Assembly (NCBI RefSeq): GCF_020740795.1
Contig: NC_067282.1
Coordinates: forward strand, 53,637,290-53,701,289
Source of the DNA: Apus apus
Taxonomy: Eukaryota > Chordata > Aves > Apodiformes > Apodidae
Direction of reading: 5' to 3'
DNA: 64,000 nucleotides
The position numbers and the translations under genes were made by a program. Below are positions 37,201 to 48,300 of this stretch, piece by piece. Positions within the stretch are counted from its first letter, which is position 1. The number at the start of each line of letters is the position of its first letter. The notes beneath the pieces are model-generated. The model saw only the letters and a list, made by a program, of their open reading frames with translations, searched no databases and was not told the origin of the DNA.

Positions 37201-37970
37201 TGGCATGCCCTGATCCCAAACAACTCCTTAATCCACTATTTTAATAATAGTCTATGGATTAAGGGGTCTATACTGTACACCGACACAATGTATTGAGTTC
37301 AGGTTCTATAGATGAACATTTCTGTGATCCATTTAATGGCACACAAACCATCACAGTATTACGGTGTCATCAGCCTGCAGATTATCTACTGGCTTTCAAA
37401 GCATCCTGCAGCAAAGCGGGTTTAATGAACCTCCATAAAGGTGAAAACACTATCAAAAGTATGGGGAGAGAAGACCTGGAATTAGAGCACAGAGTATATA
37501 AATACCAGCAAATGTTTTTATACAATCAGTTATAAGACACAGAATGTTTTGAGTTTCAAAATCTGGCAAAATAACAATGTTAAGAAGGGGAGGCTGCTTT
37601 CTTGGCCCCCTTCTCATCTGCATGTGCACCACATTTTTATCCTAGAATCCTCATTTTCCTCTCACAGCATTTCATGTAGGAAACCCATCATGATGGATTT
37701 ATGACTTTTTTTAAAATAAATTTGCTCCAAACAGCTCCACGTTTGTTACATTCCCTCTTCTGAACTACAGCTTTGCTTGCCTCTCGCTCAGTAAAACTGC
37801 CAGTGTGCCGGCAGCAACACGTAAGGTAGGCAAGTGTCCCCAACACCCACCTTCACCCAGCACCCACCCTAACTGTTTAAGGTTATTTTTCCTGAGCTCT
37901 GCTTGTAGTCAGGGAAAGGACGCACTCCTGCAGGTGGCATTTCAGGAAGGACTTGTCGTTGCTCTGAGTT
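34240..37970. other. Intergenic sequence, nothing recognised
   Basis: No supported gene or transposon. A G/T stretch runs into an 8-C run near 35221-35258, and there are A/T-rich segments at 36140-36310 and 36830-37150. ORFs of up to 108 codons overlap on opposite strands and look like chance. Confidence 0.6.
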
Positions 37971-37974
37971 TCAG

Positions 37975-38030
37975 GACATGGTTTAGTTGGCGTGGTGGTG
38001 CTGGGCTGACAGTTGGACTTGATGCATCCA
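37975..38030 (+). mobile_element. Probable short CR1 remnant
   Basis: GACATGGTTTAGTTGGCGTGG, then GGTGCTGGGCTGACAGTTGG and ACTTGATG, resembles the CR1 3' UTR just before its terminal repeat. The tail itself is missing. It is short and diverged, so the call rests on this one block. Confidence 0.6.
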
Positions 38031-38116
38031 TCTGCTCAGTGTATAACAGCAAATAAAACGTGGAGAGGTATAAGGAGTTAAGAAGAAAGCCCATTCTGAA
38101 ACCACACCACTTTTCG

Positions 38117-38767
38117 TTATAGATCACCTGCTCCCACCCAGAGGACTGGCGAGCACATCGCTTCAGACCTTCTTACAAACTCTGTCTCCCAGATCTGTTC
38201 CCCTTTTTTTTCCACTCTAATGTCTTCCAGCCAGTTTAGAGAGAACACAGGTTGTGTGCTGCCTCCCAGCATGAAAATATTTTTACTGTCCTCAACTTCA
38301 GTGACTCCACTCAGACTCTTCCCAGCAATCTTCTTGCAGAGTTGCACATTACGTAAGAGCATCCAAATGGGATGGCAAAAGGCATTCAGTGTAGTGTCCT
38401 CCTGGTGTCTGAAAACAAGCCTCCCATACTTGATATCACTTATGGAGCATTTTCTTTGATTTATGGCTGGACCTGTTATTGTAGTTTCTGCCCCCTCTAG
38501 CTTCATTTCAGCTACTGACGCTTCATTTTTTCCAGCTGTTTCTCCCCTTTCTGACTTCCCTGTTCCACCTGTTGGTGATGCTCTCCAACAGCTCACCTGA
38601 GTGAGGGAAGGGTTCGATTTCAAAGGAGGAGAACCAGACCTGGACAAGCAACCCCTACTGATCGTATCTGGCGAGGAGGTAGCGAAGGGCAAGCAGGATC
38701 TACTTTTCCTGAGGAGCTTCCTATGATCTGGGGAGGATCCACATGCATAATGCCACAGATTCCCCAT
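38117..38767 (-). CDS. Unrecognised 216-codon ORF (doubtful gene)
   Basis: The longest uninterrupted frame in the window outside known genes and the CpG island. It starts at ATG (MGNLWHYACGSSPDH) and stops at TAA. I see no signal peptide, membrane segment, zinc finger or retroelement motif; the composition is mixed, Ser- and Glu-rich. There is no CpG island, and no AATAAA on this strand close downstream. A single ORF of this length in 64 kb read in six frames can occur by chance. It could also be part of an old retroelement or a lineage-specific exon. Confidence 0.12.
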   Translation of the reverse strand: MGNLWHYACGSSPDHRKLLRKSRSCLPFATSSPDTISRGCLSRSGSPPLKSNPSLTQVSCWRASPTGGTGKSERGETAGKNEASVAEMKLEGAETTITGPAINQRKCSISDIKYGRLVFRHQEDTTLNAFCHPIWMLLRNVQLCKKIAGKSLSGVTEVEDSKNIFMLGGSTQPVFSLNWLEDIRVEKKGEQIWETEFVRRSEAMCSPVLWVGAGDL

Positions 38768-38959
38768 GATTCAATAGGATGGTGGTAGCAGGGCCTCTCT
38801 GCCCTCTCCCAAATGAGGAAGTGGCTGCCCAAGGTGGTTGAGAAAGGGAAGCTGAGGTGCTTCAGGCCCTTCAAGACTCCAGAGAGAGCTTTTATTGGCT
38901 AAATGATCCTGCCTCGATATACCAGGGCTATTCAATCCATTTTCACCAAAATCCACTTT

Positions 38960-41900
38960 CCATCATGCCTAATGCATAGGCTCTGGATGATGGATTTATG
39001 GTGGATTAAAACACTATCCACTGCTGGGCTGTGACCTACAATTCTATTAAACATAATGGTGCAATGAATAGACCTTAGAAAATTCATTTTTCACCCCTGA
39101 AATCTATTGACTGTTTGTTGGCTTATTTCTATTCTTATATCCATACAGTTTTGAGAGAGGCTCCCCAAGATCTTATTGTAGCTGGAAAGCAGGTTCTTCC
39201 TTGGGCTCTCCTCCTCCTACAGGAACCACATTATCCCAGCAGCTCCCTGGGCCCAGCTGCATCCCTGCACATGAGCACACCCTTGGCTCTGTGTGGAGCG
39301 TAGGCCAGGACAGTTCTCCCAGGAGATGGGCACATCCACGAGAGCCAGGAGCTGCAGGAAAGATTAGGCTGAGTACACATGGCCCCCAGAACCTGTTCCA
39401 TCAGGGAGCCAGATGCTACCACACACCTCACAGCCTCAGTAGCACTGGAGAATGGAGGTCCTGCCTGGCACAGGAACACAGAGTCCAGTGCAGCTTTCCA
39501 GACTAACAGAACTATAAAGTGGCAGGAAAAGAGGCTGGCAGTACCATGAGCTCCATTCAGTGGCCTGCCCATAAATGTCCAGTGCCACCTGAGATGCCTG
39601 TCGTGCATCCTGAACATATGTTGGGGCTCAAGAAGGATCTGAGTCCTGTAACATAGCTGCTGCCTGGTTCAGATGTCTCACATGGGACTTCAGGGCTTAT
39701 ATTTAAGTGGCTGGATTGAGCTCTCTATGGATGTCATACCTTGTGTGAGGTCTAGGCATTATTTATAGTAGCCTGGGCTCAAGGAAGGGTTTGCTGTCTT
39801 GGGCTATGTCTACACCACCAGTAGGTCCAAAGCAGTAGCCTGGTTTCAGAGTGACATCCATCACTGCACTTATTGTGTCCTAGGTTTGTTCTCAAAACAT
39901 CTGTGAAGCTCAGGAATTGGATGCCTTTTGAAGGAAACTATGTTAGAAGCTGTGCTCCAGTGTCTGCTGGGGATACCAGGGTCCAGGCTCTAGGGCAGGG
40001 GTGAGCTGCACCATCATGAGGTCTCTTAACACAGATATGCCAACAGGAGATGGCTCTTGCATCATCAGAAACTTCCAGAGCATCCTGAAATAGTTGTTGC
40101 ACTATATATGGGGACAGTGTGCCTCCCTTTTGACCTTTGACTGCATGTACTCAGCACTTTGTGACTCTGTTACTCCTTCCCCACCCATCCACATTTCTCC
40201 TGGATCAAAATCCTTCCTCTTCCTTTCTTTGTCCTTGCTTAGCCACCTATATGTTTATCACCTTTTCTATTCTATCACCTTAACCTGCTGTCCAGGCCAA
40301 GTCAATACCACCACCCTTCCAGAAAAGCCAGTGAATCCCAACCAAGGAGCCTTAGGAGATGTCACTACTAGTCACCATGCTGTGAGGCTGAAGGCAGTTT
40401 CTCAATGGCCAGATGATCTGTGGTGGTCCTGTGGAGGTGCTAACCTCCCAGCTGCTGCTGGGTCTGAGAGGGCCACATAAAAACAAAGGTGGTAAAGTCG
40501 GTGTTCCAGAGTCAGGATGCCAGCTGCTTTAGGGGGCAAGAGGTGGCCTGGCAGGCATGCTCCTGTTACAGCAGCTTGAAGAGATCTTCTGGCCCCAGGG
40601 ATGGAAGAAAGCAGGAGCCAGGAGGAGTGAGAGACCTGATATGGCTGGTGCCAGCATGGGCAGGGCTGTGCTGGCATGCATGGCAGGAGGCAGGCAGGAG
40701 GCCAGCACAGGCTTCCTGGGGTGCTCCCAGTGTGAAGCAGAGGTTTAGGAGCTACCCCTGTGCTATAAGAATGCATGACTTGCCCAGTAATCTGTTCATT
40801 GGGGAGTGGGAGTCAGTGGAGGTTGCTCAGAGACCCCCACAAACAATCAGTCAGGTAGCAGAGCTGGCCCAAAGTTGTGTGTTCATCACAGAGGCACTTT
40901 AACACTGCTGGTCAGCAAAGATGAATGACTTGTTGGAAAGAGGCACAGAAACCTCTGTGAGACTGGTGCTGACAGTTATTTATTACCCATTTTTGCACAA
41001 CGATCTAAGGTTCACAGTACCAAGAGGAAGGCTCACCATTCCTTGACTGTTGCAATGGTCATTTCTTGAAAAGCAAAGTAAATGAGTGTCAGGAGGACAT
41101 TGACACGCATTAGCTTCAGGCAGCAGCACAGACCTTTTCCAATCCAGATTCCATGTAGACTCTAATAAAAGATTAGTTTTATTTGTATGGCTCATTAATA
41201 GTCCTACAGTACTTCTGTTCTACACAGCTTATTTACCTTTCTCATGCAAAAATACCAGCTTTAGTCACTAATCATGCCATTAAGAGATCATTAACAAAGT
41301 ATAAAAGCAGTGTAGAACAATTACAAACATATCTTCATCCAGAATATTTGGTTTGCTCTTTCACAGCAACCATGTGCCTTCTGAAGATACTAGATCACCG
41401 TTACAAAAAACGTGTTTGAAATGCAACAAATGAAAAGAAATAGTGTACATTAAATGCACGTTGTAGCACTGTGGTTGCTGTGATGTGTTACTGAAATCAG
41501 CAAGACTGGTAGGCAGTTATCTTTTTTTGACTGTTTTGCCTAGTTCATTAAAACTGAGAAATTATTTTCAACAGTGCAGTCTATGAATCACTTGACCTTC
41601 ATAACTTGCTTTCTGTCTGAGAACCTGCAGGATTGTTCTGTCTGATTAATTTCTGGGTGTAGTTATCACACAATCAGCTGAAACATTCTCTCAGATGAGG
41701 TTTTGCAAGGACACACAAAAACCAACAGCACCGGCAAAAGTATCATAACAAGGACTACCAGTCCCAGCTGAGCTTAGTGACCCTTTTCCCCACATACTCT
41801 TCATGCACATATGGCCCCAGGGTCTTAGCCCCAAAGACACTGCTGCTCTAAGAATCACAGCCTCGTAAACACCTGGGTGCTTAACACTTGAGGACGTCAG

Positions 41901-43850
41901 TGGGAGTTAGGCTCATAAATACCTTCAGAGCATCCTGGAAAATTTTACAGTTGGCTTAATCCAATCTGTGGAAAACAGAGCATCTTTAAAAGGCTTCCAG
42001 ACTTAAAAGGGCAAAACAGATGAACAGTATTTTTTCCAGAATACAGAAGGGAAAAGACAGTAATGAGATTTAATTGAGGCCTCTCTGTTCCTGTGATCAC
42101 TTACAAGTTGAAAGGGCATCTGTCATTCGGACATGAGCAGGCCAGGCTACCTCAGGCTTTCTGACCCTGGTTTATGAAAAACTTACCCGCAGCTACCAGG
42201 GCTGACAAAAGGGTGTTCAGACTTCTGACAAAACCTGGAAGTTGCTCTGCATGCAGTGGCAACTGCTGATCCACTGACACCATGAGGTCCTGCCTCCACC
42301 TGACATTGCAGCAGAAATGCTGTTGCTGCAAGGGAGATCCACATTTCAGGGGGTGGCTGGCTGTACCCCTGTTCTCATCCTCTCCAGGCTGACATGGGGA
42401 GCCACAGAGAGAGAACAGCCAAGAGGTTCTGTCAGGGGCCACACATCTCTCTTTTTTCCCCACTGCTGGCTGGTCTCATCACAGCAAAGTGGTGAAGGAG
42501 AGCATTTTGAGCACCTGGGAGTCTTGGGAGTCAGAAAAGACAAGGCAGGTGCTCCGAAGGAAACCTCCTGTCCCTGTGGAGGTAAGAAAGGGGCAGAAGA
42601 AAAGTCCCAGGCTTTCCTCCAGCACATCCAGCCATTTCATCCCTCATGGGAAAAAGTTCCCCAAGGACATAAGTTTGGCAGGGGGAGAGGGCAAAGGAAG
42701 GGTGGTGTTAGTGATGGAAGGGAGAAGCGAGAGTCCCTGCCACGCACAGTTCACTGGACCTATGCTGAAAAGACTTAACGCTATCATGCTACTGGTGGTA
42801 CCAGGAAATGTTTCTTTGTTATCACATTATGTCAGATTCAAGTGGTATCATCCATGACTAGCACGCAAGATTGCAGAGGGGAGGGAAGTTAAGAACAGGT
42901 CACTTTCATGCTTCAGCACACTTCTTCAAAACAGCGTATTTCATTTTGCTAGGAGGGGAAACTCACACTTGCAGACACTGCTTCCCCACTAAAGTAATGC
43001 TAAGCCAGACAGGATAATTTCTACACAGCCCTCTGGCAAAGGAAAGCAAATTGGGTGTCAGGGAAAGAATAAAGTTATATGGCAAAACTGAGCAACCCTA
43101 GAAAATTAAAAAAAAAAACAACAAACCCAAAACACCTCTTCCATGAGGACCTGGGCTTGATCTGCATGGAGCCTGAGTCTTCTGAGGAGTGGGAGCACTG
43201 CTTTGGGGTGTTGTTTCATTATCTTTCTCCTGTTTTTATAAAATCTGTTGAAACTGAGCATCTTGGGGTTCTCTCTGTCATGTTCAGACGTGGTCCAAAA
43301 TGCACAAGTTCAACAGTTGTGGGAAGGTAGGGATGGGAGATGATGGGACAGATAGGTGGCGCAACTCAAGCTTCCTGTCCTTAGGAAATTCAGCTGAAAT
43401 ACCCGCACAGCTGAAGGAGCTTGCTGGGATCATGCCTTGTGGCCACTACAGTACATTTGAGCAGTATGGCAAAGAAAAATACAATCTCAGTCTAACTTTG
43501 GACTGAAGAAGATGAGCAGAAGCCCTGCTCCATTTTAAGGACCCCTTCCTTTTCAGTTTGGTTTCTCTCCAGCCCCCTTCCCCTGCGAATGTGCATGTTA
43601 ACTTCGGTCTCAGCTCTTCATCCTCCTCCGCAAGAATGAACCATTTCTATTCACGGCTGTTATTTCCACACAGAGAGCAGAAACATCCCAGCCAGAACTG
43701 ACCCCTGAAATTGGAGGCACTGGTGCCAAAAGCCTCCGCTGCAGTAGTGGGTCTGGCCCACCACTGAGGTTCAGTCAGCATTTCCCCAAGTATGTGCTGA
43801 CTGTAGCAGCCTCACAACCAACACAGCCCAACTGTGCAGGCTCTGCTATG
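38960..43850. other. Intergenic sequence with moderate GC, no supported gene
   Basis: Slightly more GC-rich than its surroundings, so longer chance ORFs appear (up to 153 codons, plus strand, near 42317-42778). None shows a recognisable domain, and many overlap antisense ORFs of similar length. No clear mobile element was found. An 11-nt A-run is at 43108-43118. Confidence 0.6.
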
Positions 43851-44189
43851 TCAGCGTGTATACCAAGGTGTACACCAGCACCTGGCTGCCTGACATGATG
43901 CTACTGCAATGGCTGTACCAGTACGGCTGCCACTACTTGGGCAGGGGAACCGGCGATGCCAGGAGCGTGCTTTTGACCAAGGAGAAGCTGAGCCCCTCAC
44001 AGGCTACATTCCTGATGGGTTTCAGGCAGGCTGAGGCAGGTGCGAGCCCACCTGCCCTTCAGGCTCTCTGGCTTGGGGTGGCCTGGCTGGCTGGTGGGGA
44101 GCTGCACCCTCCCTGGGGCAGCAGGGACAGGGGGAAAGGAAGTGCCATCAAGAGCCAGCCCCACAAATGTGGGGGCATCCCCACAAATG

Positions 44190-44955
44190 TGATTCCCGTC
44201 TACAAGCAGGGTGAGAAGGAGCATCTGGAGGATGACGGGCCTACCTGTCTGAACTCGGTGCTGAGGCAAGTTACGAAGCAGATCATCCTGAGTGCCATCA
44301 CGTGGCATGTCGTACAACCAGGCAGTCAGGCCCAGTCAGCGTGGGTTTATGAAGGGCAGGTCCTGCTTGACTAACCTGATCTCCTTCCATGACAAGGTGA
44401 CCTGCTTAGTGGATGAGGGAAAGGCTGTGGATGTTGTCTACCCAGACGTTAGTAAAGCCTGTGACACGGTTTCCCACAGCATTCTCCTGGAGAAACTGGC
44501 TGCTCATGGCTTGGATGGGTGCACACTCCTCTGGGTAAAAACCTGGCTGGGCGGCCAGTGACTGCTCAGTTCTGGGCTGCTCACTGCAAGGACATGGAGG
44601 TGCTGGAGCATGTCCAGAGGACAAGGAAGCTGGTGAAGGGTCTGGAGAGCAAAGGAGCAGTGCCTAAGGGAACTGGGGTTACTTTGAAAAAGAGGCTGAG
44701 GGGAGACCTTACTGCTCTCCACAACCACCCGAAAGGAGATTGTAGCCAGGCAGGCACTGGTCTCTTCTCCTCAGCAACAAGAGAAAACGGCCTCAAGTCA
44801 CGCCAGAGGTTTAGATTGGATATTAGGGTTGTCCGGCACTGGAACAGGCTGCCCAGGACAGTGACCGAGTTACCACCCCTGGAGGTATTTAGAAGACGCG
44901 AAGGTGCTTAGAGACATGGTTTAGACTTGACGATCTTAAGCGTCCCCTGCAACCA
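44190..44955 (+). mobile_element. CR1 LINE fragment with internal deletion, ending at the CLYBL CpG island
   Basis: A decayed CR1 copy. IPVYKQGEKEHLEDDGPTCL and RGFMKGRSCLTNLISFHDKV match the N-terminal part of its reverse transcriptase, followed by a degraded DVSKACDTVSH motif and VKTWLGG at about 44,555. The sequence then jumps to FWAAHCKDMEVLEHVQR, a region far downstream in an intact element. The RT catalytic core and several hundred bases are therefore deleted. The end ([16 protein letters not shown], then TTTAGACTTGACGATCTTAA) is the usual CR1 3' region. It runs directly into the GC-rich CLYBL promoter region. Confidence 0.9.
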
Positions 44956-45115
44956 GCACAGCCCGGGCCCTGCGGCCGCGGCCTGCCCCGCGGCCCGGCG
45001 CCTCGGCCGCTCCCCCCGGGCCCCGGCAGGGCCGGCCGGGGCAGGCGCGGGGCCCTTCTCCTCCCCCGGGCCCGACCAACCGGCGGGGCGGGGAGGCGGG
45101 GCAGCGCCGGCGGGG

Positions 45116-45171
45116 ATGGCGGCGCGGCGGCTCTTCCTGCGCGCCGGGCTGCGCCTGGGGAGGCGGAGACT
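45116..45171 (+). CDS. CLYBL: CLYBL exon 1, coding part (mitochondrial targeting leader)
   Basis: CLYBL is a mitochondrial citramalyl-CoA lyase of the HpcH/CitE family that takes part in clearing itaconate/C5 metabolites and protects vitamin B12 (known for mammals). The exon reads MAARRLFLRAGLRLGRRR plus CT, then the donor GTGAGT. It has seven Arg, no acidic residue and alternating hydrophobics, a classic mitochondrial presequence. The ATG has G at -3 and +4. The split codon CT+N is Leu whatever the next base, and the human leader also has LLRL near this point. Position downstream of TM9SF2 in the same orientation matches conserved vertebrate gene order. No catalytic exon is in the window, so identity rests on leader, CpG island and synteny. 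Confidence 0.68.
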
Positions 45172-45352
45172 GTGAGTGACGCGCTGCCGGGCGCGGCGGG
45201 CGGGACCAGCCGACCCCCGGCGCCGCCTTCCCGGGCCCGCCGGCCGCCGCGCTCGGGGGGTCTGCCCCGGGCATCCCCCCGCGCCCCCCCAGGCCGTGGT
45301 GCCCGGGCCGGCGGGCAGGGGGGCCGAGCGGCTGGTCGGGGGCGGCCAGGCC

Positions 45353-45381
45353 GGGGCCGGGGCCGGGGCTGGGGCTGGGGC
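45353..45381 (+). repeat. GGGGCC/GGGGCT hexanucleotide array
   Basis: Two GGGGCC units, two GGGGCT units and a final GGGGC give five G4 runs each separated by two bases, about 180 bp into CLYBL intron 1. The + (sense) strand could form a G-quadruplex in DNA or RNA. Confidence 0.9.
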
Positions 45382-48300
45382 GGCCACGCTCGGGTCGGTG
45401 GGTGAAAGTGGCCACGCAAGCGGCCTTGGCCGGTTGTGGCTTCGGTGCTGCTACGCCGGGGGAGAGACCCTGGTCTCGGCGAGGCCTGAGCTGAGCCTGC
45501 GGCCCCGGGGGCTCCTCACAGCCGCCCTGCCCCATCATCCGCAGGGGCACACCCGGGTCGGGATGGGCCGGGCCCCTAACGTGGGCTTGCCTTGCTTTAA
45601 GAGAATACCGTGCTGCCTCCTCTGTCGATAAACCCCCGCGGATTTAGGCAAGCGTAGGTCATGACAAGGGCTTTTAGCAGCCCTGTCAACATCCCTCATC
45701 CCGGGCCTAGGGAGGCCCCCGTGAGTCTGGGGGGCTGGTGTGTCCCCATGCCCCCCGGGGGGAGGTGTAGATGATGTGCATCCAGTTAAAATGGGACCAA
45801 GGTCACCAGGCCGCTGTTTTACCGGTGGTGAAATACCTGTCAGGGCATGGACTTTGGGCAGGACGGTAGGGAAAGGTTCGCTGATCCCCACATACCTCAG
45901 TGTGCAGAACTGGGCTCCGAGTGGCATAGGTAATTTTAAGATGAGGGGTCTACCACAGCTTTCACCTGGACGTCTGTGTCGTTGGGATGCCTGGCTTTCT
46001 GCCTGCAGCTGTGTGCCCGCCTGCGGGCAGAGAACGACTTCTCCCAGAGGGGTTGATTTGTTGCGTCTGTTTAGATTTGAGGGTGGTTTTCAACAGGGCT
46101 TCTAGAGGGAGAGCAGATTTTTTAGTGCTGATACTATGCAGACAATGGAGTGTTGGTTTTAGTATTTAAAGCTCTAAATTCTTGCGGTCTTTGCTGAGAT
46201 CGTTGCACTGTCAATATTTTATAGTTGAATGAGAAAAGAGTATGCAGACAGTAATAACTGTAACATAGATGTTGCCATAAGCATGCAGTATTGGTGCTGA
46301 TGATCTTGGGGAACCTTAGGGACAGCTGGACTGTTCTGTGCTGTTAAGAGTCCATAAAATCCACATCCGTCTTTCTTGCTTGCAGTTACAGTGTCCTACA
46401 CGGCATAAAGTAATTTTTCAAGCCTTTCTCCTTCAGTCCCCCTTCTGTTTCTGGGTAAGATGCATGAAGTGTCTTTCCCCTCCCCCCAAACTTCCCCTTT
46501 TTCCCCCATATTGGTGCAGAATCATAAATGCTACACCTTGCTATTTCTGGTCATGAGGAATTTTTAATTTTTACCTAGTGGAGAGGAGTCCCACACTGAG
46601 GATTGCCAGTGTGAGGGCAATCGAATGATCACATTTCTAGGTTCACAGCACCCAGTCAGGTCTGGGGAAGGAGGCTGACTGCATGTTTTTGGAAGCTGCT
46701 CTCCTCCACTCATGGTCAGAAAGGGCTTCCTTGGCTGGCGCTGCCGTGGGATGGGATGTTGAGCTGAGCTCTGTAGCCCCCTCACTTGACTCCCAGATGT
46801 GACGGCCTCCTTGCAGTGGGAACTGCCTGCCCCTTGTCATCAGTGCTGCTGTGGAGCCTGAGAGACCACTACGCAGGGGGAGACCACAGAATTAGGGGCA
46901 TCCAAGCAGTTGAAGACCAGACTAGGATGAGGCGGGAGGAGTCCTTGTTCAGTTTTGAGCCAGGCAGCCACGTGGCCATCTGCAATGGGGAGAGAAAATT
47001 GAGTGACGACTTTAAATGTCATTGATGCACGTGTCGGTTGGATTTAATTAGCAGGAGGTGGCAGGTCCTGCTGGGTCCAGACCCTGGTGCCTGGATCTCA
47101 CAGCGCTCGCTGTTCTGCTGGGCTGGGGCTCTAATTACAGCAGGTACCTCCGATGTGGTGTGGCTGCCTTTCCAGCTGCTGCCATCCTCTCTTCATGCAG
47201 ATGTTGCTTCCCCTGCAAAGCTGCTGTGCGAATGTGGACAGGGTGTTTGTGTTGTTAGCAGGCAAGTGAAACCTGTGGTACCCAGAGCTGGTTATACTCA
47301 CTGGCTGCATTCCAGAGCCTTTCAGGCTTTCCATGCCTCAGAAAGGTTTTTGTCTTGTTGGAAAAAGTTAAAAAACCCTCCTGTAGCTGTTTTTGAATAA
47401 CAAATTCATCTGGGTTGTTGTTGTTAAGAGCTTCAAATGTGCTTTTAAAGACAATGTTGCAGCAAAGCGTCTACTATGAAAACTTTCTTGATGACAGACC
47501 TTTGAAGGGCCTTCCCTTTGCTTAGTGATAACAGTGTGAAAGAACAGCACTGCACACGTAAGCATGAAAATGCTGGCTGAGTGCTTTGTGCATGTATGTG
47601 ATGGTTTTATAAGTGTATTTCTTTACATGGCAGAAGTACACACATGCCTGTACTAAATCAATCAAAAGTGGCATCATTAAGCTCACATCTCAGCAGAGCG
47701 GTGCAGAGTATGGAATGTATCATGAGAACACGTAGAGCGTCGTGCCAAAGGTGCAGACACCAGCAGGCCTCCTAGGAGCAAAGGAACATGAGAAGAGTAA
47801 TAAAACCGTGTCAGATCTTATTCAGGGACTGTGCCTATGTCATTTGAAATGTCTAGCCTTGAGAGTTTCTTCTCTTGTCTCCAATCGCTGTATTCCTTCT
47901 CGGGAATCCACTGCTGTCTTGTGTTTCACAGTCGAAGTTTACGTCTGCTTGGCAAATTAGTGATGATACTGTTTTTCACGGATTGGACACTGGAGGGTGC
48001 TAACGCAATAAAAGCTAAAAATGTTCTAGCAAATTAAAGTTCCCCTTTGTTGGTTGTGGAATGGTTTTATGCTTTATTGCAGTGTTTAAATGCGAAAACA
48101 TGAATCATAGTCCTTACCAGTAGCTGATCCTGCTTGGCATGTGTAGAGCTATAACCAAGAATATCAATAAAGTGTTAAGTCTGTGAGGGATTTCTTCCCT
48201 GACAAAAAAATCACTCATTTTATGTTCTACACATTTTAAAGTGTGTCTTTAGAGATTATAGCTTTGGGGTCAAATTTATTTGAAAGTGTGACTTTCTAGT

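Larger units (their letters stand above)
44955..45560. promoter_or_regulatory. CLYBL: CpG island promoter of CLYBL
   Basis: GC content rises sharply from the surrounding level to a dense CpG-rich block of about 600 bp, then falls off after about 45,560. Sp1-type GC boxes are visible just upstream of the start codon, for example GGGGCGGGG at 45085-45093 and GGAGGCGGGGC at 45092-45102. No TATA box is seen, as expected for a housekeeping gene. The transcription start cannot be fixed from sequence alone. Confidence 0.8.

Noticed and set aside
40402..40902. 137-codon plus ORF opposite a 124-codon minus ORF
   Set aside because: The mutual overlap on opposite strands in a moderately GC-rich region is typical of chance; no domain was recognised.
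42317..42857. Overlapping plus-strand ORFs of 153 and 122 codons
   Set aside because: They lie in different frames of the same DNA, with a 93-codon antisense ORF as well, no recognisable motif and no promoter or splice context.
44889..45631. Several 120-204-codon ORFs on both strands around the CpG island
   Set aside because: The very high GC content removes stop codons in all frames. They overlap each other, are Pro/Arg/Gly/Ala-rich, and only the short plus-strand segment 45116-45171 has a proper start context and splice donor.
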